DNA of 64,000 nt from Bradysia coprophila (lineage: Eukaryota > Arthropoda > Insecta > Diptera > Sciaridae), in NCBI RefSeq assembly GCF_014529535.1, contig NW_023503371.1, forward strand, positions 1-64,000. Direction: 5' to 3'. Within the stretch, counting starts at the first letter, position 1. Every line of letters begins with the position of its first letter. Made by a program: the position numbers and the translations under genes. Shown one piece after another: positions 21,561 to 33,400 of the stretch. A model generated the notes under the pieces. That model was not told where the DNA came from, did not search any database, and saw nothing but the letters and a program-made list of their open reading frames with translations.

Positions 21561-24500
21561 TTATATATTCGAGCTGGATACACTTCTCTCCGTAATTATC
21601 TCAAATCTGTCTATATCCATGAAATCCGAATTCATAATCTCTTCAAATTGTCGGAGCTCCTCCTGCAATACGAAAAAATCGCAATAATTTCAGGCCAGAA
21701 ATTGTAGACGTTCTTAGTATCGTAAATTGTATGTGTAACACGAAAGCAGTGCTAGTCGAGTCACACATAGAAATTAAGCTACCAGAAGCCAAAGGAAACA
21801 TTCACTCACCTGATGCTTATCATCCTTCGGTTTGGTTCTCTTTGTTCGCTTTTGTACAACGGAGTCTCCACAATCACTTTCATCGTCTGTAAGAATGCTT
21901 TTGTACTCTTTCTGACGCTTGGGTTCGCGTTTTGTAACCCTTGAATAGCTACGATGCGGTTTCTGCTGTAGCGCAAGACAAAAAAAAAATGAAATTGAAT
22001 GGAAGAGGGTGTTTCAGACTTGACTTACATCGTCAGCTGTCAACCAGGTTGTCTCAAATAAACTGGGAGCGTCCTTGTCAAAGTATGATGTTGTTACTTC
22101 AGTCTCACTAGACTCTATCAATCTCGTCGCATCGTTTTTGTTTGTGGTCAATGTGTTCACGTTCATTTTGGCTCCTCTCGAAGCAGACGGCTTGGATGCA
22201 TCACCGAAATGAGTCGAAATTTTGCTCTGACTTTTTGGCTTTGGCACGGATGTTTGGGTATTTTTCAGCAATTGTACCGCTGCTCGGATACTACCGAACA
22301 TTTTGAAGGCATTTGACGGCATTTTGAAGTAATTCGATGAAGCGGTTGCCGTCTCCGTGGAATCCTTTGTCGACTTCATTGTCGAAGTTGCCAGCGTTGC
22401 TGGTTTCTTTCGAGAAGCATTTACGTGCGGTGCAATGGCAGAAATGTTAAGGGCTGGTAGACTCGGCCTGTGCGGGTAACATTCATCATCGCCGTCATCG
22501 TCGCTGGCGAATCCGAAAGCATTTCGTATGTCGCTTTCAAGCGTTTTCGGTTTTTCAGTCTGAAAATGTACGATTTGTGTAAATAGATGGGGGCCTAACA
22601 AATCTTAATGGGGGGTCTACACAAGATCGCACAACGTTCCAGATTAAAAAATTTACCTCGGACAACTTATGTGTAAGTGGTTTCTTTGTCAGTGGTGGAC
22701 GCGGCTTTTTAGCTGGTGACCTCACTGCTGCTGCAACTTTTGTGACATCTCCACTTTTGATCGGTGATTTTTCACATTCACTGTATCGCGAAAAGACATT
22801 GCTTGGGTATTTTACACCGTCTGAATTGAGTCGCCAAGGAGACGCATTACCAGCATTTACAATTTGTACGGGTGTCGACTGATGGAGTGTACTTTCCTTT
22901 CCCGGGCCTGTGTACGTAGCCGCGAAACGTTTTGGTGGTGTCTCGGTTGGTGTAGTATTCGATTTTAGTAGATTCGATAGCTTATGAATGCTCGCATTGA
23001 CTTCAACATCAAATTGTATATCATCCACTAGATCGTCCACCATATCATCCTCCAGAATTGATTGCTGTTCGTTCGGTAGAACTTTATCGTTTTTCTGACA
23101 ATAGCTTGAGGAATCTTCTGCGCTGACGCTTCCTTTGTCCTCCAGGTCAAGTACAATTACTGGGTTTGTGTAGATTTTTTCCTTTCGCAACGACTTAATC
23201 GGTGGTTCAGGAATTACTCGCCTTTTTGTAACATTAGACGCAGACTCATTCGTAGTACGTGTTTTTAGTTCCTTTAATCCATTCATCAAGACGGAACGCA
23301 CTTTCTCAATGTGTTTTGATCGGGTAGTATTACCCTTCACCTTCGTCACTCCTCCGTTCTTTCGATTTCCCTTTCGTTTCGCAATGGCAGCCTTGTTATC
23401 GGCAACCAATTTTGCTAGAACCTTTTGCGTCTCTTCGTCACCGTTCAACGTATTTTCTTGAGAGTTCGACTCGAAATCAAAACCACTGTTCACGGTATTG
23501 TTGTTGGTGCTATTGATGCGCTTGTATATGGGCACGGCCGATGCATTTGATTGATCCGACGAATCACTTGCACTGCTTCGATTAACCAACAGTTCCGGCT
23601 GTTGCTGTTTGGTTACTGCACCGACCGTTTTCGGATCCTCTTTTGTGGTAATTCTCCGCTTTTTCGGTGGAGACACTATGGCATCGACATTTGACTTTGG
23701 CTCCATTTTCTTCTTTTCGTTTGGAACAATTTCGTAAACGGACTGTGACCGTTTCCTTTTAGAAATGGTTGCGTCTTTTGCATTATCCTCGGCAACAGTT
23801 TGACTGTTGGCACGTCGTCGTCTCGTTGTGACATTTGAGATTACAGCCACCTTCGGTGGCGGTTTGCCATCGTTTTCTCTTGCCGGTTTCGCCTGTTCTT
23901 TACGATTCCGTCGGACTGTAACAAACTGAGTAGATTCGACGTCTGGTTGTGCAGTTGATCCTGCATTTGTTTTCGGTTTGGGCACTACTGGCTTGGCAGA
24001 CTTTTTCTTCTGATTGTGTCCTACTTTCACATTACTGGCATGTGGAGTGTTGGCTTTGATCTTTTTCTCGTCTGACCTAGTCGTAACTGTTGGCTTCTTT
24101 GTTGTTGGTGTTTTTGTTGTTGGTGTTTTTGGTGTTTTTGTTGTTGGTGTTTTTGTTGTTGGTGTTTTTGTTGTTGGTGTTTTTGTTGTTGGTGTTTTTG
24201 TTGTTGGTGTTTTTGTTGTTGGTGTTTCTGTTGTCGGTTTACGAGAACGTGTACCACGTAAAGAACTGACATTGGATTCACCAGAATGTTTTGTAGCAGA
24301 TCTCGTTTTGGTTGTGAATGGAACTGCCGGCTTAATTGTGGTGTTCTTCTCGACCACTTTTTGTTCGTCGGTGTTTTTACGAGTTTTCTTTGTTGGATTA
24401 TCAACAGCAAGCGTGTCTTGTGCTGATGATTTTTCCCGATCACCTTGACGATCTGCATCCTTTTCTGAGCTGTGCAATTGCTGATTCTTTGATTGCTTCA

Positions 24501-24966
24501 CTTTCCGAATCGTCACCGATTCAATTGATTTGTCCGGTGCCAATGTCACCGATGGTTGATCTATGATGCCTTTTGCATTTGTTTCTGTGACGATTTCCTC
24601 TCCAGTACGCTTCTCATCGTCTACCAATTGTTTCCTACGATTTCTTGGTTTGGAAGCGGCATTGGTTGGAACGGTGTCACCAGTCGGTGACGGCTTCTCC
24701 GGTTTGGATGTTCGGGCTGATGAGCTTGACAGTGTAGTTTTGTCATTTTTTGGTTGCAGAGGAACGGAATTCTTTTCCTGTAGTGGTTGAGCGACATTTT
24801 TTGGGAAGTTCTTCTTCCCTGTTGTTGTCGCATTTTCTTTGTTTCCTTTCCGAGTTGCATCTTTGAGCCGTCGTAGTGGTCTGGAATTTGCTAACGTTTG
24901 TTTCGGCGATTGTAATCCATTTTTAGCATCACTTACTGATGCAGCGCTGCGCAGAACTCGTTTCAT
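21561..24966 (-). CDS. dmt: Dalmatian/Sororin-like cohesion protector
   Basis: Four coding exons: 24966-22657, 22559-22029, 21962-21810 and 21662-21561. All junctions are GT-AG and phase 0, giving 1031 residues. Sororin-type proteins protect sister-chromatid cohesin by binding Pds5 against Wapl; in Drosophila the protein is Dalmatian, which also has shugoshin-like function. Visible hallmarks, in order: a KEN degradation box (43-45), a long basic disordered region with a Thr-Pro repeat, an FGF motif followed by acidic residues (785-787), an RSYSR motif (951-955), and a C-terminal sororin box, EELRQFEEIMNSDFMDIDRF, matching the human C-terminal pattern EL..W...MN.EF...EQFDLL.E. Lys, Thr and Ser dominate; no folded domain is evident. 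The frame also runs upstream of the chosen ATG from a non-ATG codon, but an acceptor ends 8 bases before the ATG, so 24966 is preferred. Exon 4 has a CAGCAG tandem acceptor. Confidence 0.85.
24095..24235 (-). repeat. 15-bp coding minisatellite (TPTTK repeat)
   Basis: About nine copies of a 15-bp unit inside dalmatian exon 2 encode (T-P-T-T-K)n with one shortened unit giving KTPKTP. The array keeps the reading frame. Each unit supplies a Thr-Pro dipeptide. Confidence 0.88.
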
Positions 24967-24974
24967 GAGATAAC

Positions 24975-25439
24975 CTAAAATCAAATTTTAAATTTAGCAA
25001 ATCAGGAAATCATTTTCACACATTTTTTGTAATCTAAATAAACGCAAACATTATCGCGAAGTGCTTGATTACGGCAAAACCTACGACAAATTACGTGAAC
25101 AAATCAGTATCAGAAGACCGCCAAAATTCACTGAAAAATCAAGATCGACTGATAAAGCGGATTATTTCGCTATTTTCGTTGTGAACCGTGGGAATTCAAT
25201 GTACGGTAGACGATGATCTTAGTTTTAATACAAAATTTAAACGCTTATCGAATCGACAAAAACAAATCGGTTACGTAGACACCAATTCTATTATTGAATC
25301 TGAGCGCAAAATTAATTAAAATTGTCGAAGTTGCGTAGAAAGTTTTACTAAAACAAAAGTGACGCGCATCGAACGACTAACGGAATTTTTTCAAGTAAAT
25401 TTCAGCATCCCACAAAGTAAATTAAATGAAATCACTTAC
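24975..25439 (-). other. Probable 5' UTR intron of dalmatian
   Basis: Donor ATTA/GTAAGT begins at 25439 and the acceptor TTGATTTTAG ends at 24975, eight bases before the start codon. A non-coding first exon would therefore end at 25440, with the promoter just above it. Inferred from splice consensus only. Confidence 0.5.
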
Positions 25440-25440
25440 T

Positions 25441-26446
25441 AATTCCACTTATCTGCCAAAAATGTTGCGATTTGAGTAATTCTCACTCGATTTATTCTAA
25501 ACAAACACTAAATTTAATCTTTTTTTCGTGATATTCTACGTCTCTTTACTGTACGTATATTTTATTTGACTGTTCGAAATGTCGAAAATATTATTTCGAA
25601 TGTGGTGAAATGTCCCACCCGAAAAATATATCAACGAAAATATTTTTGTGCTGGGTATGCTAAGTGGACCGTTCGTTTTAAATTAAATTTTATTTCTAGC
25701 TGTCGCATCCAAATTCCATTTTGATGATTAATCATGGGCGCGCGTTAGCATATCGCCCGTGATGCAAGTCCTATCACTATTTGATTGATTTTGATTTATT
25801 TATTTCCCAAATATGCGTAAGGGGATAAACATTATAAATAAACATATTATACGCGAGACAAAACAACGCGAGTAAATAAATTTGCGAAAACTTGTAGAAG
25901 ATTGCATTATAAATAAAGACAAGAAATCGTTAAAATAAAAAGAAAAATTTAAGCTAAACAAGTTATGCACAAATCATTCTTTCCTCAAATAACTAGACCC
26001 TACCTTTTGAGCGGGTCAGGTCCCTTGATTGACAATTTTTTCAATATATTTTTAATCAATTTCATTTGATTTTCCGTTGATAAATTTCCGAAACATCACA
26101 AATAACTGATACTTTCGCTTGAGTACCAATTCGTTGTAAAAGTACTTTTTCTGGTCTCCATTTTCTTGTAAATTTGCGGCCAGATTTTTAATCAACAATA
26201 AATCATAAATATACAAGGACTCGTTGGAATAACGGCCCTCGCTCCGCTCTACCACTCGTGTAAGTTGTCTATTATTCAGTTTCATAGTCTAACGCTAATC
26301 AAAAGTAAAAGATGCGAATGTGGAACGATTAGAGGACTCTTTCACTTTGGTACAATATAAAATAGTACTGTAGACGTTCTTCCTTTACACTTATGTACAA
26401 AAAGGAAGCCACCCGGTACTTAATACATTCAAATGGATTCATAGCC
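25441..26446. other. Upstream region of dalmatian, intergenic
   Basis: Contains the presumed promoter side of dalmatian and a block near 25990 (CCCTACCTTTTGAGCGGGTC) that resembles one near 8079. CGAGCGAAGCGAG-like words (CCTCGCTCCGCTC near 26237, GACTCGCTTCGCTC near 26853, ACGAGCGAAGCGAG near 27014) recur from here to 27 kb. No coding exon supported. Confidence 0.4.
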
Positions 26447-26815
26447 GAATCGATTCTAAACTTCGTCACCAGCTTTCGTTTGATCATCGTACTAGATCCA
26501 CCCGACAAAGGAATGTGTTCTACCTACCCAACATTAAGACCAACATCCAGAGGAACTCACCGATTTTCCGAATTCAAGAGCATCATGACTTGTTCTTCTC
26601 CGATTTGAATATTATGGATGCTAGACTTTCGGTGTTTAAGGAGCTCGTTAGAGACACTTTCAGTTACTAATTTTTTTATTATTGTTTTTCTGGCAAAGAA
26701 ACTTGGCATTGTACTTCTGATTTTCTTGTATTTTCCCGACTAACATATTATTGGGCCCCGGCCTGTTTGTTTGGTCGTAAAACGATTAAAAATAAAAAAA
26801 TAAAATAAAATTAAT
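26447..26815 (+). pseudogene. 3' end of a Jockey-like LINE (ORF2 C-terminus and 3' UTR)
   Basis: Open from about 26447 to TAA at 26670, reading RTRSTRQRNVFYLPNIKTN, SPIFRIQEHHDLFFSDLNIM and LSVFKELVRDTFSY. The pattern of a basic stretch, 'SPIFRI...N', then a closing 'S.FK..L' is typical of the C-terminus of Jockey/CR1-type ORF2. It is followed by a short 3' UTR with GGGCCCCGGCCTG and an A-rich tail of AATAAAA units near 26790. 5'-truncated. A similar GGGCCT tail near 28100 may mark another copy. Confidence 0.6.
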
Positions 26816-28300
26816 ACATTCATACAAAACCTTAATCATGAACAAAATAGCACGACTCGCTTCGCTCTGGCCGCTAACTTCACACTCGTGTGAGTTTTAA
26901 AGTTTTCTGTTTGATTATTTTTTTAGTGTCATTCCATACATTTGAATAACGATTCAGAATAGTATTTTTCGTACCAAGACAGGAAATGACGATTTTTTCA
27001 GCACCAGTCCTTAGTCTTTCTTACGAGCGAAGCGAGATTCCTGTCGAGATACGAACAACGTTTTGTGCATCGGACAACTGAAATAGACAAAACACATCAA
27101 TTTACTTGAAAACATACACACTTCACATTCACCATATTAAATTTAATCAATCGTATAGTCATAGAAAAATTCATGTAATTCTTTTCCCGCACTATAAATC
27201 GTAAAGAAATGAAGTTTTTTCCCGCACGATATATAGTTCGGGAAAAACTGACATTTCTTAATGAAAAATCATGGCAAAATAGGTCGTATTTCAGTTGTGG
27301 GATGCACAAATTGGTTTTTTATAAAAAATTTTTAAATATTTTTTGTCATGGCGTGAAATCTGCTAATTTTGGCCGTGATAGCTGAGTATCACCGTTATAG
27401 AAAACTATCATGCGTGATAGCTGACTATAATGCGTTATAGATGGATATAACTAACCAACAAAATCAAATTCCATCAAAGTAATCTTTTTCGATTGATTAA
27501 ATTTCCAACAGTGGAAAATACTGTTTTTCTGGAATAACTTCCAGATCCTTAATCCCATATATCCCATCTTCGAACTTAGCCTCAGGAATTAAATTCTGCG
27601 TCGAAAAGCAAAATATTGGGACAAACAATTCCGTTTTTCATAACATATCATACAACCTTTCATACAAACATTTTAGGGTATTTTCCGGCATACGACCCTG
27701 ACTTACAGTCAAGGGAATAATACACTAAAACGAAAGAACCGAAAAATTAGTTACGCTAGAAAAAATAAACAAAAAAATAGTCGTAGACTGCAAATATTGA
27801 AGTTCTACAATTCAATTCCCAATGACCTCAAATTAGCCGAGTTCAACGAGCTACCACACGTTATTGTAGCTTCAATTTGGCCATGCAATAAATCTTCCAA
27901 GAAGCCACATTTCCATACATTTTGGTCTATTTCAGTACTTTAAACGAAATGAAAAAATCCTACGTTACTTTGTTAGACCGTCCTTCCGTCCTGCTGTTCT
28001 TCCGTGTTTCCAGTTAGACGCCTATTTCCTAAAGTTTTCTTTAGAATTTCTTGTAATTTTGGAAATAAATTCTAGTCGTCATTCCACACAAAAAATAAAA
28101 TTGGGGACACCGGGCCTCATTTGGTCGTCAGTCCCAAAGATTTCGAAACCACGAATTTCAACTAAGATTGGGATGCCCTTTTTTTGTGTGTTTTAAATTC
28201 CCGAAGCTAAGTTCGAAGATGCAATGAAAGTATAAAGCAAGTATGGTCTGTTCATACAAACCGGAGGACACAGCGATTTCATATAGACAAACTAACCTCT
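26816..28300. other. Intergenic, old repeats
   Basis: Holds repeated GCGTGATAGCTGA / GCGTTATAG words near 27400 and, near 27790-28130, a possible second decayed LINE 3' end (frame with LQILKFYNSIPNDLKLAEF, then a GGGCCTCATTTGGTCG tail like that of the copy at 26.7 kb). No intact gene. Confidence 0.35.
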
Positions 28301-28304
28301 CATG

Positions 28305-28620
28305 ATGCTACCAAACTTCCGTAAGCTCCACTTTCGCTGAAAGTATATGCAATTACCTTTCTAATGACACCCCACACCACCATATGTACATCTCGTGTAC
28401 CTAGAGTAATGTCTGTAAGAAAAGTGTAAGTTTACAGTCTTTTTTTCGGTTGTAAACTTCAACCCTATTTCAATTACCTCTCTAATGACACCACACACGA
28501 CCATGCACGGCTCGTGTAACTGAAGAAATGTTTGTAAGAAAAGTGCAAGTTTTTGGTTTATGATTACCTTACACTAGCCACACAAGCTTCGAAGAATTTT
28601 TTTGAAAGTGGTTTTAGCTC
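28305..28620. mobile_element. Copy of the foldback family G
   Basis: Shares long blocks with the right arm of the element at 37957-38752, including CTTCCGTAAGCTC, TATATGCAAT, TCTAATGACACC, CACACAAGCTTCGAAGAA and TTTTTTGAAAGTGGTTTT. Only one arm orientation is present. Confidence 0.6.
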
Positions 28621-28639
28621 TGTTTCTTAGTCAAAGGCG

Positions 28640-29200
28640 AAAGGTGATCAAATAGATATGCTGCACACGGATTTTTCGAAGGCATTCGATCGAATCGACC
28701 ACAACATTCTACTAAAAAAACTGACTTCGTTTGGATTGAGCAATTCTTTGGTTATGTGGTTTCAGTCATACCTGTCGAATCGTTCACAGTTTGTTTCGAT
28801 TGGAGGTGGTAAATCGAAGAGAATCTGTCCCAATTCCGGTGTACCTCAAGGTTCGATATTAGACCCTTTTCTTTTCACGATATTTATCAATGACCTGTTG
28901 CAATTAGTTGTCACATTCCTCTGGATGAGAGTTAAGTACGACCAATTCTTTCTTATCCTTCGATTTTTACCAGCACCTTCAGATGCATCTATAATGAAAT
29001 TCAGCAATGGTGTTTTTATCCGACATGTTTGTTCCGACACTCGGAAAGCGCTATAAATTGCTGATGGTAAACATTTTGCTCTATCTCTCTCCTTTTCACT
29101 CAACAAGTAAAATTGAATTAGAAAAACCCAAAAACTTATAAGTAGTACAATTCGCTGACGACAAGCGTGTCTGTAGGATATGCTCTGGATCTGAAGAAGT
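28640..29200 (+). pseudogene. Jockey-type reverse transcriptase fragment
   Basis: Reads TDFSKAFDRIDHNILLKKL, SYLSNRSQFVSIGGG, SGVPQGSILDPFLFTIFIND, then after an interruption of about 230 bases QFADDKRVC. These are reverse transcriptase motif A (DFSKAFD), motif B (SGVPQGS) and motif C (FADD) in the expected order for a Jockey/CR1-like LINE. The segment between motifs B and C is much too long and breaks the frame, so something was inserted there or rearranged. N- and C-terminal parts are missing. Confidence 0.75.
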
Positions 29201-30454
29201 TGTAAGATTTTTAGAAGGAAAATATTCCTTCAAATCTTTATTACTTTACTTCAAAAGGTTGTGGATCTGTGAAATCTTTTACTTCATTTGTTTCAGCATA
29301 TAGTTCTGCTTCATTAGCCAGATCTCATTTCACTTACTTCTACTGTAGGAAAGAAAAGATTGCACATTCCGCACAAACACACACAAATTATGAAGTAAAT
29401 GATCCAATCAATCCAAATATTGTTCTGAAATTGCATATTGCACTTGTTTCGTGTACCTTTTCGAAGGTGTCATAAATCGAATCGCATTTTTGTCAAAACA
29501 ATGCAATGTGTAAAGGCGCACACACAACCGCATCCGATGTATTTTACAATACTATATATTCTTCATCCGTATTCTTCAATAATATCGGTGCGTGCCAAAG
29601 AAACCGACCCGAAAGAACTATTATTTTCATGATAAAGACTACACACCATATATACCTACTCTCACATCGATATTTCATCTCCATTCTCCATCCATTACCA
29701 TTATCCAACACACATTCAAAATATTTATATGAAAAAATAACAGTTCGGTTTGAAAATGTTTAGAGTGTTTCAGTTAGTTCTCGTTATGCGATAGAACCGC
29801 GGACGGTTGGTTTTTGTTGTTTAAAAATTTTTCTTCTTCGTGTTTGCCGTCTTTTCTCATCAATAAAAAGTTGTATTTCGTTTCATAAATTGATTGGACT
29901 TTTATCGAATTAAATTGAACGAGTCGATTATTATTGGGCCGTATTAAGTGAATCTTGAAGAACACCACGTCTTTGTTGAGTTATAAGTTTCGTGTTATCG
30001 AAAACAGTGTGTTTTTTTCTGGTGATGATGAGGTTTTTTGTTTGTTAACAAGAGGGTGTAACAACATCGCTCTGAGATGCGAATTGTGTGAAAATAATTA
30101 AGTGTAACGTGATAGTAGGATTATGAGTTGAATATTAAATTTGCTTTACTGTTAGTCTTAATTGGTGTCAATTTGAAAGGTTAAAGTACCTCTTCATACA
30201 ACGAACGTGTTCACATCTTCTTCATTTTCAAACTTATTGTTGCCTCATCTTATATGTGTGACTATTGATGATGATTACACCTTACAACTTGATAATTAGA
30301 CACGTATCATCATCATCTTTATAAAAATTATTTAAGAAAAAAATGCGACCATCGCTATGTGATTCTGAACGGAATTAAATGGTGTGCAATTTTCATCACT
30401 ATTGTATTGCTGTAATATTGATCAAAATATGGAGAATAAATACAAAATACCATA
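29201..30454. other. Upstream region of the membrane-protein gene
   Basis: AT-rich, without a supported coding exon. The last few hundred bases before 30455 are presumably promoter and 5' UTR of the gene that follows, but no TATA box was convincing. Confidence 0.4.
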
Positions 30455-33400
30455 ATGGAATTTAACTGGATCGTCAGGACATATTCATCAAAGACCTTGC
30501 CAACAAATCCAACACTTGTTGTCTTTTTCGGATTACTGTGCTTGCAATGCTGCTACAATGTGGCTGGAAATTTAACCGTTTCATATAGTACAGGTAACGA
30601 AATAAGCGAACGTTTGCGTTAAATAAATATCTTTCGTTAAATTACGACTCGGAACAGTCCCTTGACCTCAACCTGAATTTCAAGTCAACCGGAGAATATT
30701 TGGATCTAAACTGACCTGAAGATACCTAAAATCTGAAAATCAGTAAAAGTTCAGGTAAATCTGAATATCTGAAAAAATTCCAGACACACCTGAAATATGA
30801 CCAGATTTATCTGAATTTTTATCGATCTTCAGATTGCAGGTAAATTCTGGTCCGGTAAAAATTTTCTCAATTCAGGTTTAGGTCAAACACAAACTGAACT
30901 TGCGTGAAAACTTGTGTGAGGGTGAAAATGTCTGTTACGAGACCCCTGGTTTTAATTCTTCCAAGCATACATTCGTGTGACTCAATTTTCTCTTTTAGTA
31001 TTCAGCTCACTGACAGTGGGCTCGTAACTAACCAGTCGGTATCGGGGAATCTGGCACACGGTGTCAAAAGAACAAACTTTTAAACTACGTAAGAGATGAA
31101 CTCGCACACGAAAGTTTATTGCTGCAAATGCTTTTTAGCCATGTCATCGACATAATGACTCCTTTTACAAAATTTTGATATCGCAAAATCGTGTGCGAGA
31201 TCACCTTTTACGTAGTTGAAAAATGCGTTGTTTTAGCACCGAGTGCCAAATTACCCCACGCCAACCAGTCCTCAAATTTTTTTAGAAAGGAAATTCTAGA
31301 AATAGATAATATAAACCATTAACTGTTTACCTATGTGTAATTTACAACGAGAGTGAAACTGCTATGAAGGAAATATGAAAAAGGACGTCCTTAGCCTGAT
31401 AGTTTCCCAAAGTTACAAATTTTTCATAATAAGAATATCAGAAAAAGAAAGTTATGTAGTGTGCATGTCAAGAGCGCTGACTCCTTGGCAATTTTCTAGC
31501 CTACATTTGTGCGCAAAAATATTCGTTTTTTGATGATTTCTCTGAACAAAAATCTTTTTTTGAAAAAGTAAAACCAATAAGACGAATCTACACATGGCTA
31601 AATTGTTGCCTACATTTCAGGGCAAAATTATTATTATTTTAATGATAATTTTGGACTCGCAGTCTTTTTCGAAAAAGTACGACCATCGTTTGGTGTTAAA
31701 ATGTGTTACTTTTCAGCAAAAATTTAAATGCTTGTGGTGATGTAATCTAACTCCGAGATAAATGAGAACAAATGTGTAAATTTACATGTTTTGCAAAGGT
31801 TTCTCCAAGTGGGTTAAGTTATCGGCCACAAACCATTTTCATTCAAAAGTGACACATTTTTGTATGCTTTAATGGTTTTACTTTTTCAAAAAAAGATTTT
31901 GGTTCAGAGAAATCATCAAAAAACGAATATTTTTGCGCACAAATGTAGGCTAGAAAATTGCCAAGAGGGGAGTGCTCTTAAAGGCAACTCAGTTTAAAAT
32001 AATTGGTGATGTAAGTCCGGTAGCTCTATGCATCAATGAAAGTCTAAAACAGGTATGGTCGATCGGCGAATTCATTTTAAACGCACTCACATTTTATGTA
32101 AAAATAATTTGAAAATGAGTGCGTCTAAGTACGAAAATCAAATTTTTATGTCCTCCGGGCGGACAATAGACCATACCTGTTTTACACTTTCATTGCTATG
32201 TATGCAAGGATTCGATTAAGTTCCCACTTGCTGTGTAAACATTGCTCTGAAAATTCGATGAAATGAGTTTTGAGGCTAGAAGAAACGCTGACTTCCTGAG
32301 GAACAGGTCACTTTATAAAAAAAAAACTTCGACCATATATGAATGAGAGATATATACGATATGTAGAAGAAAAACATAGGCTAAAATTTTATGTGTTGGC
32401 AGTACCGAATTTGAGCTAGTTAGCTGTCAAAATTGTATGAGACGATGGTGTAGCGATGCGCTGAAGCGCTGTAAGAGCTACAAACACAGTTTTTTTTTGT
32501 TCCACGAATATTCAACTTTGTCGTATATATCACTCTTTCATATATGCTTCGACTTCTTATCATTTCTTCACGTTACTCACAAGTGCGCCATCTATTTCAA
32601 AACATACTGCATACTGGTCATTTTAACATCAGCGGTACTTCCGGTGTGAATTTCAGAAAGTTTTTGATGCTCATATCGTCGAATTTTCAGCACAATTTGA
32701 CAAACTACGAAAGACCCATAGTGGCTCAGACATTCTTCAAATCTATTTTTACCATTTTCGAGCAAATGTACAAAAATGTGGATCTTTTACAATTGTGTAC
32801 ATTTACGAAAAAATGAGCCATCCTTGCATCATGATAAAAAAAATGGTTTAACTAATGTCTCGGCTGAAAATATGTAAGAAAGTTCTAAGGAAGGGCCTTT
32901 CTCATAATGTTTCTGCCTTTACCCACTTAAGAACAATGTTTAATTTATCGAATACTTACATTATCGAATTCACTATCATTTCGAATTCGCATTGACAAGT
33001 TTGCTGTGCATCGGTTCGGCAATAACTTTTTAAATGAAAACAATTGTGCTTACGTTGACGTGCATTGTAAGGTCATTTTTCGTTGTGGATAGAAACTTAA
33101 TCCGAATATTAATTGGCACGCCCACCTATATTTCTCGGTTCTATCGGCTCAGCTCACTGTATTATAGCATAAACAATGTAGTAGCTAATGAATCCTAATT
33201 TATTTGCTACTGTTCAGCAAATCAACGTTGCCTCTAGTTCTATTATCCAATAATCTCTTCACTCGTCACCCAAAATTGTATCAATTATTCTCTCGCTTTG
33301 TTGTTTAATTCCATTCCTCACGCCATCACTTTAACTTACAATGCTCTTTTATATCCCTGCACATTATTATAACGTGTACACGTCCTACATGGAAATGTAG

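Noticed and set aside
24014-24458. Long open frames opposite and beside the dalmatian Thr-Pro repeat
   Set aside because: They arise because the 15-bp repeat lacks stops in several frames; translations are pure VGVFVV or HQQQK repeats.
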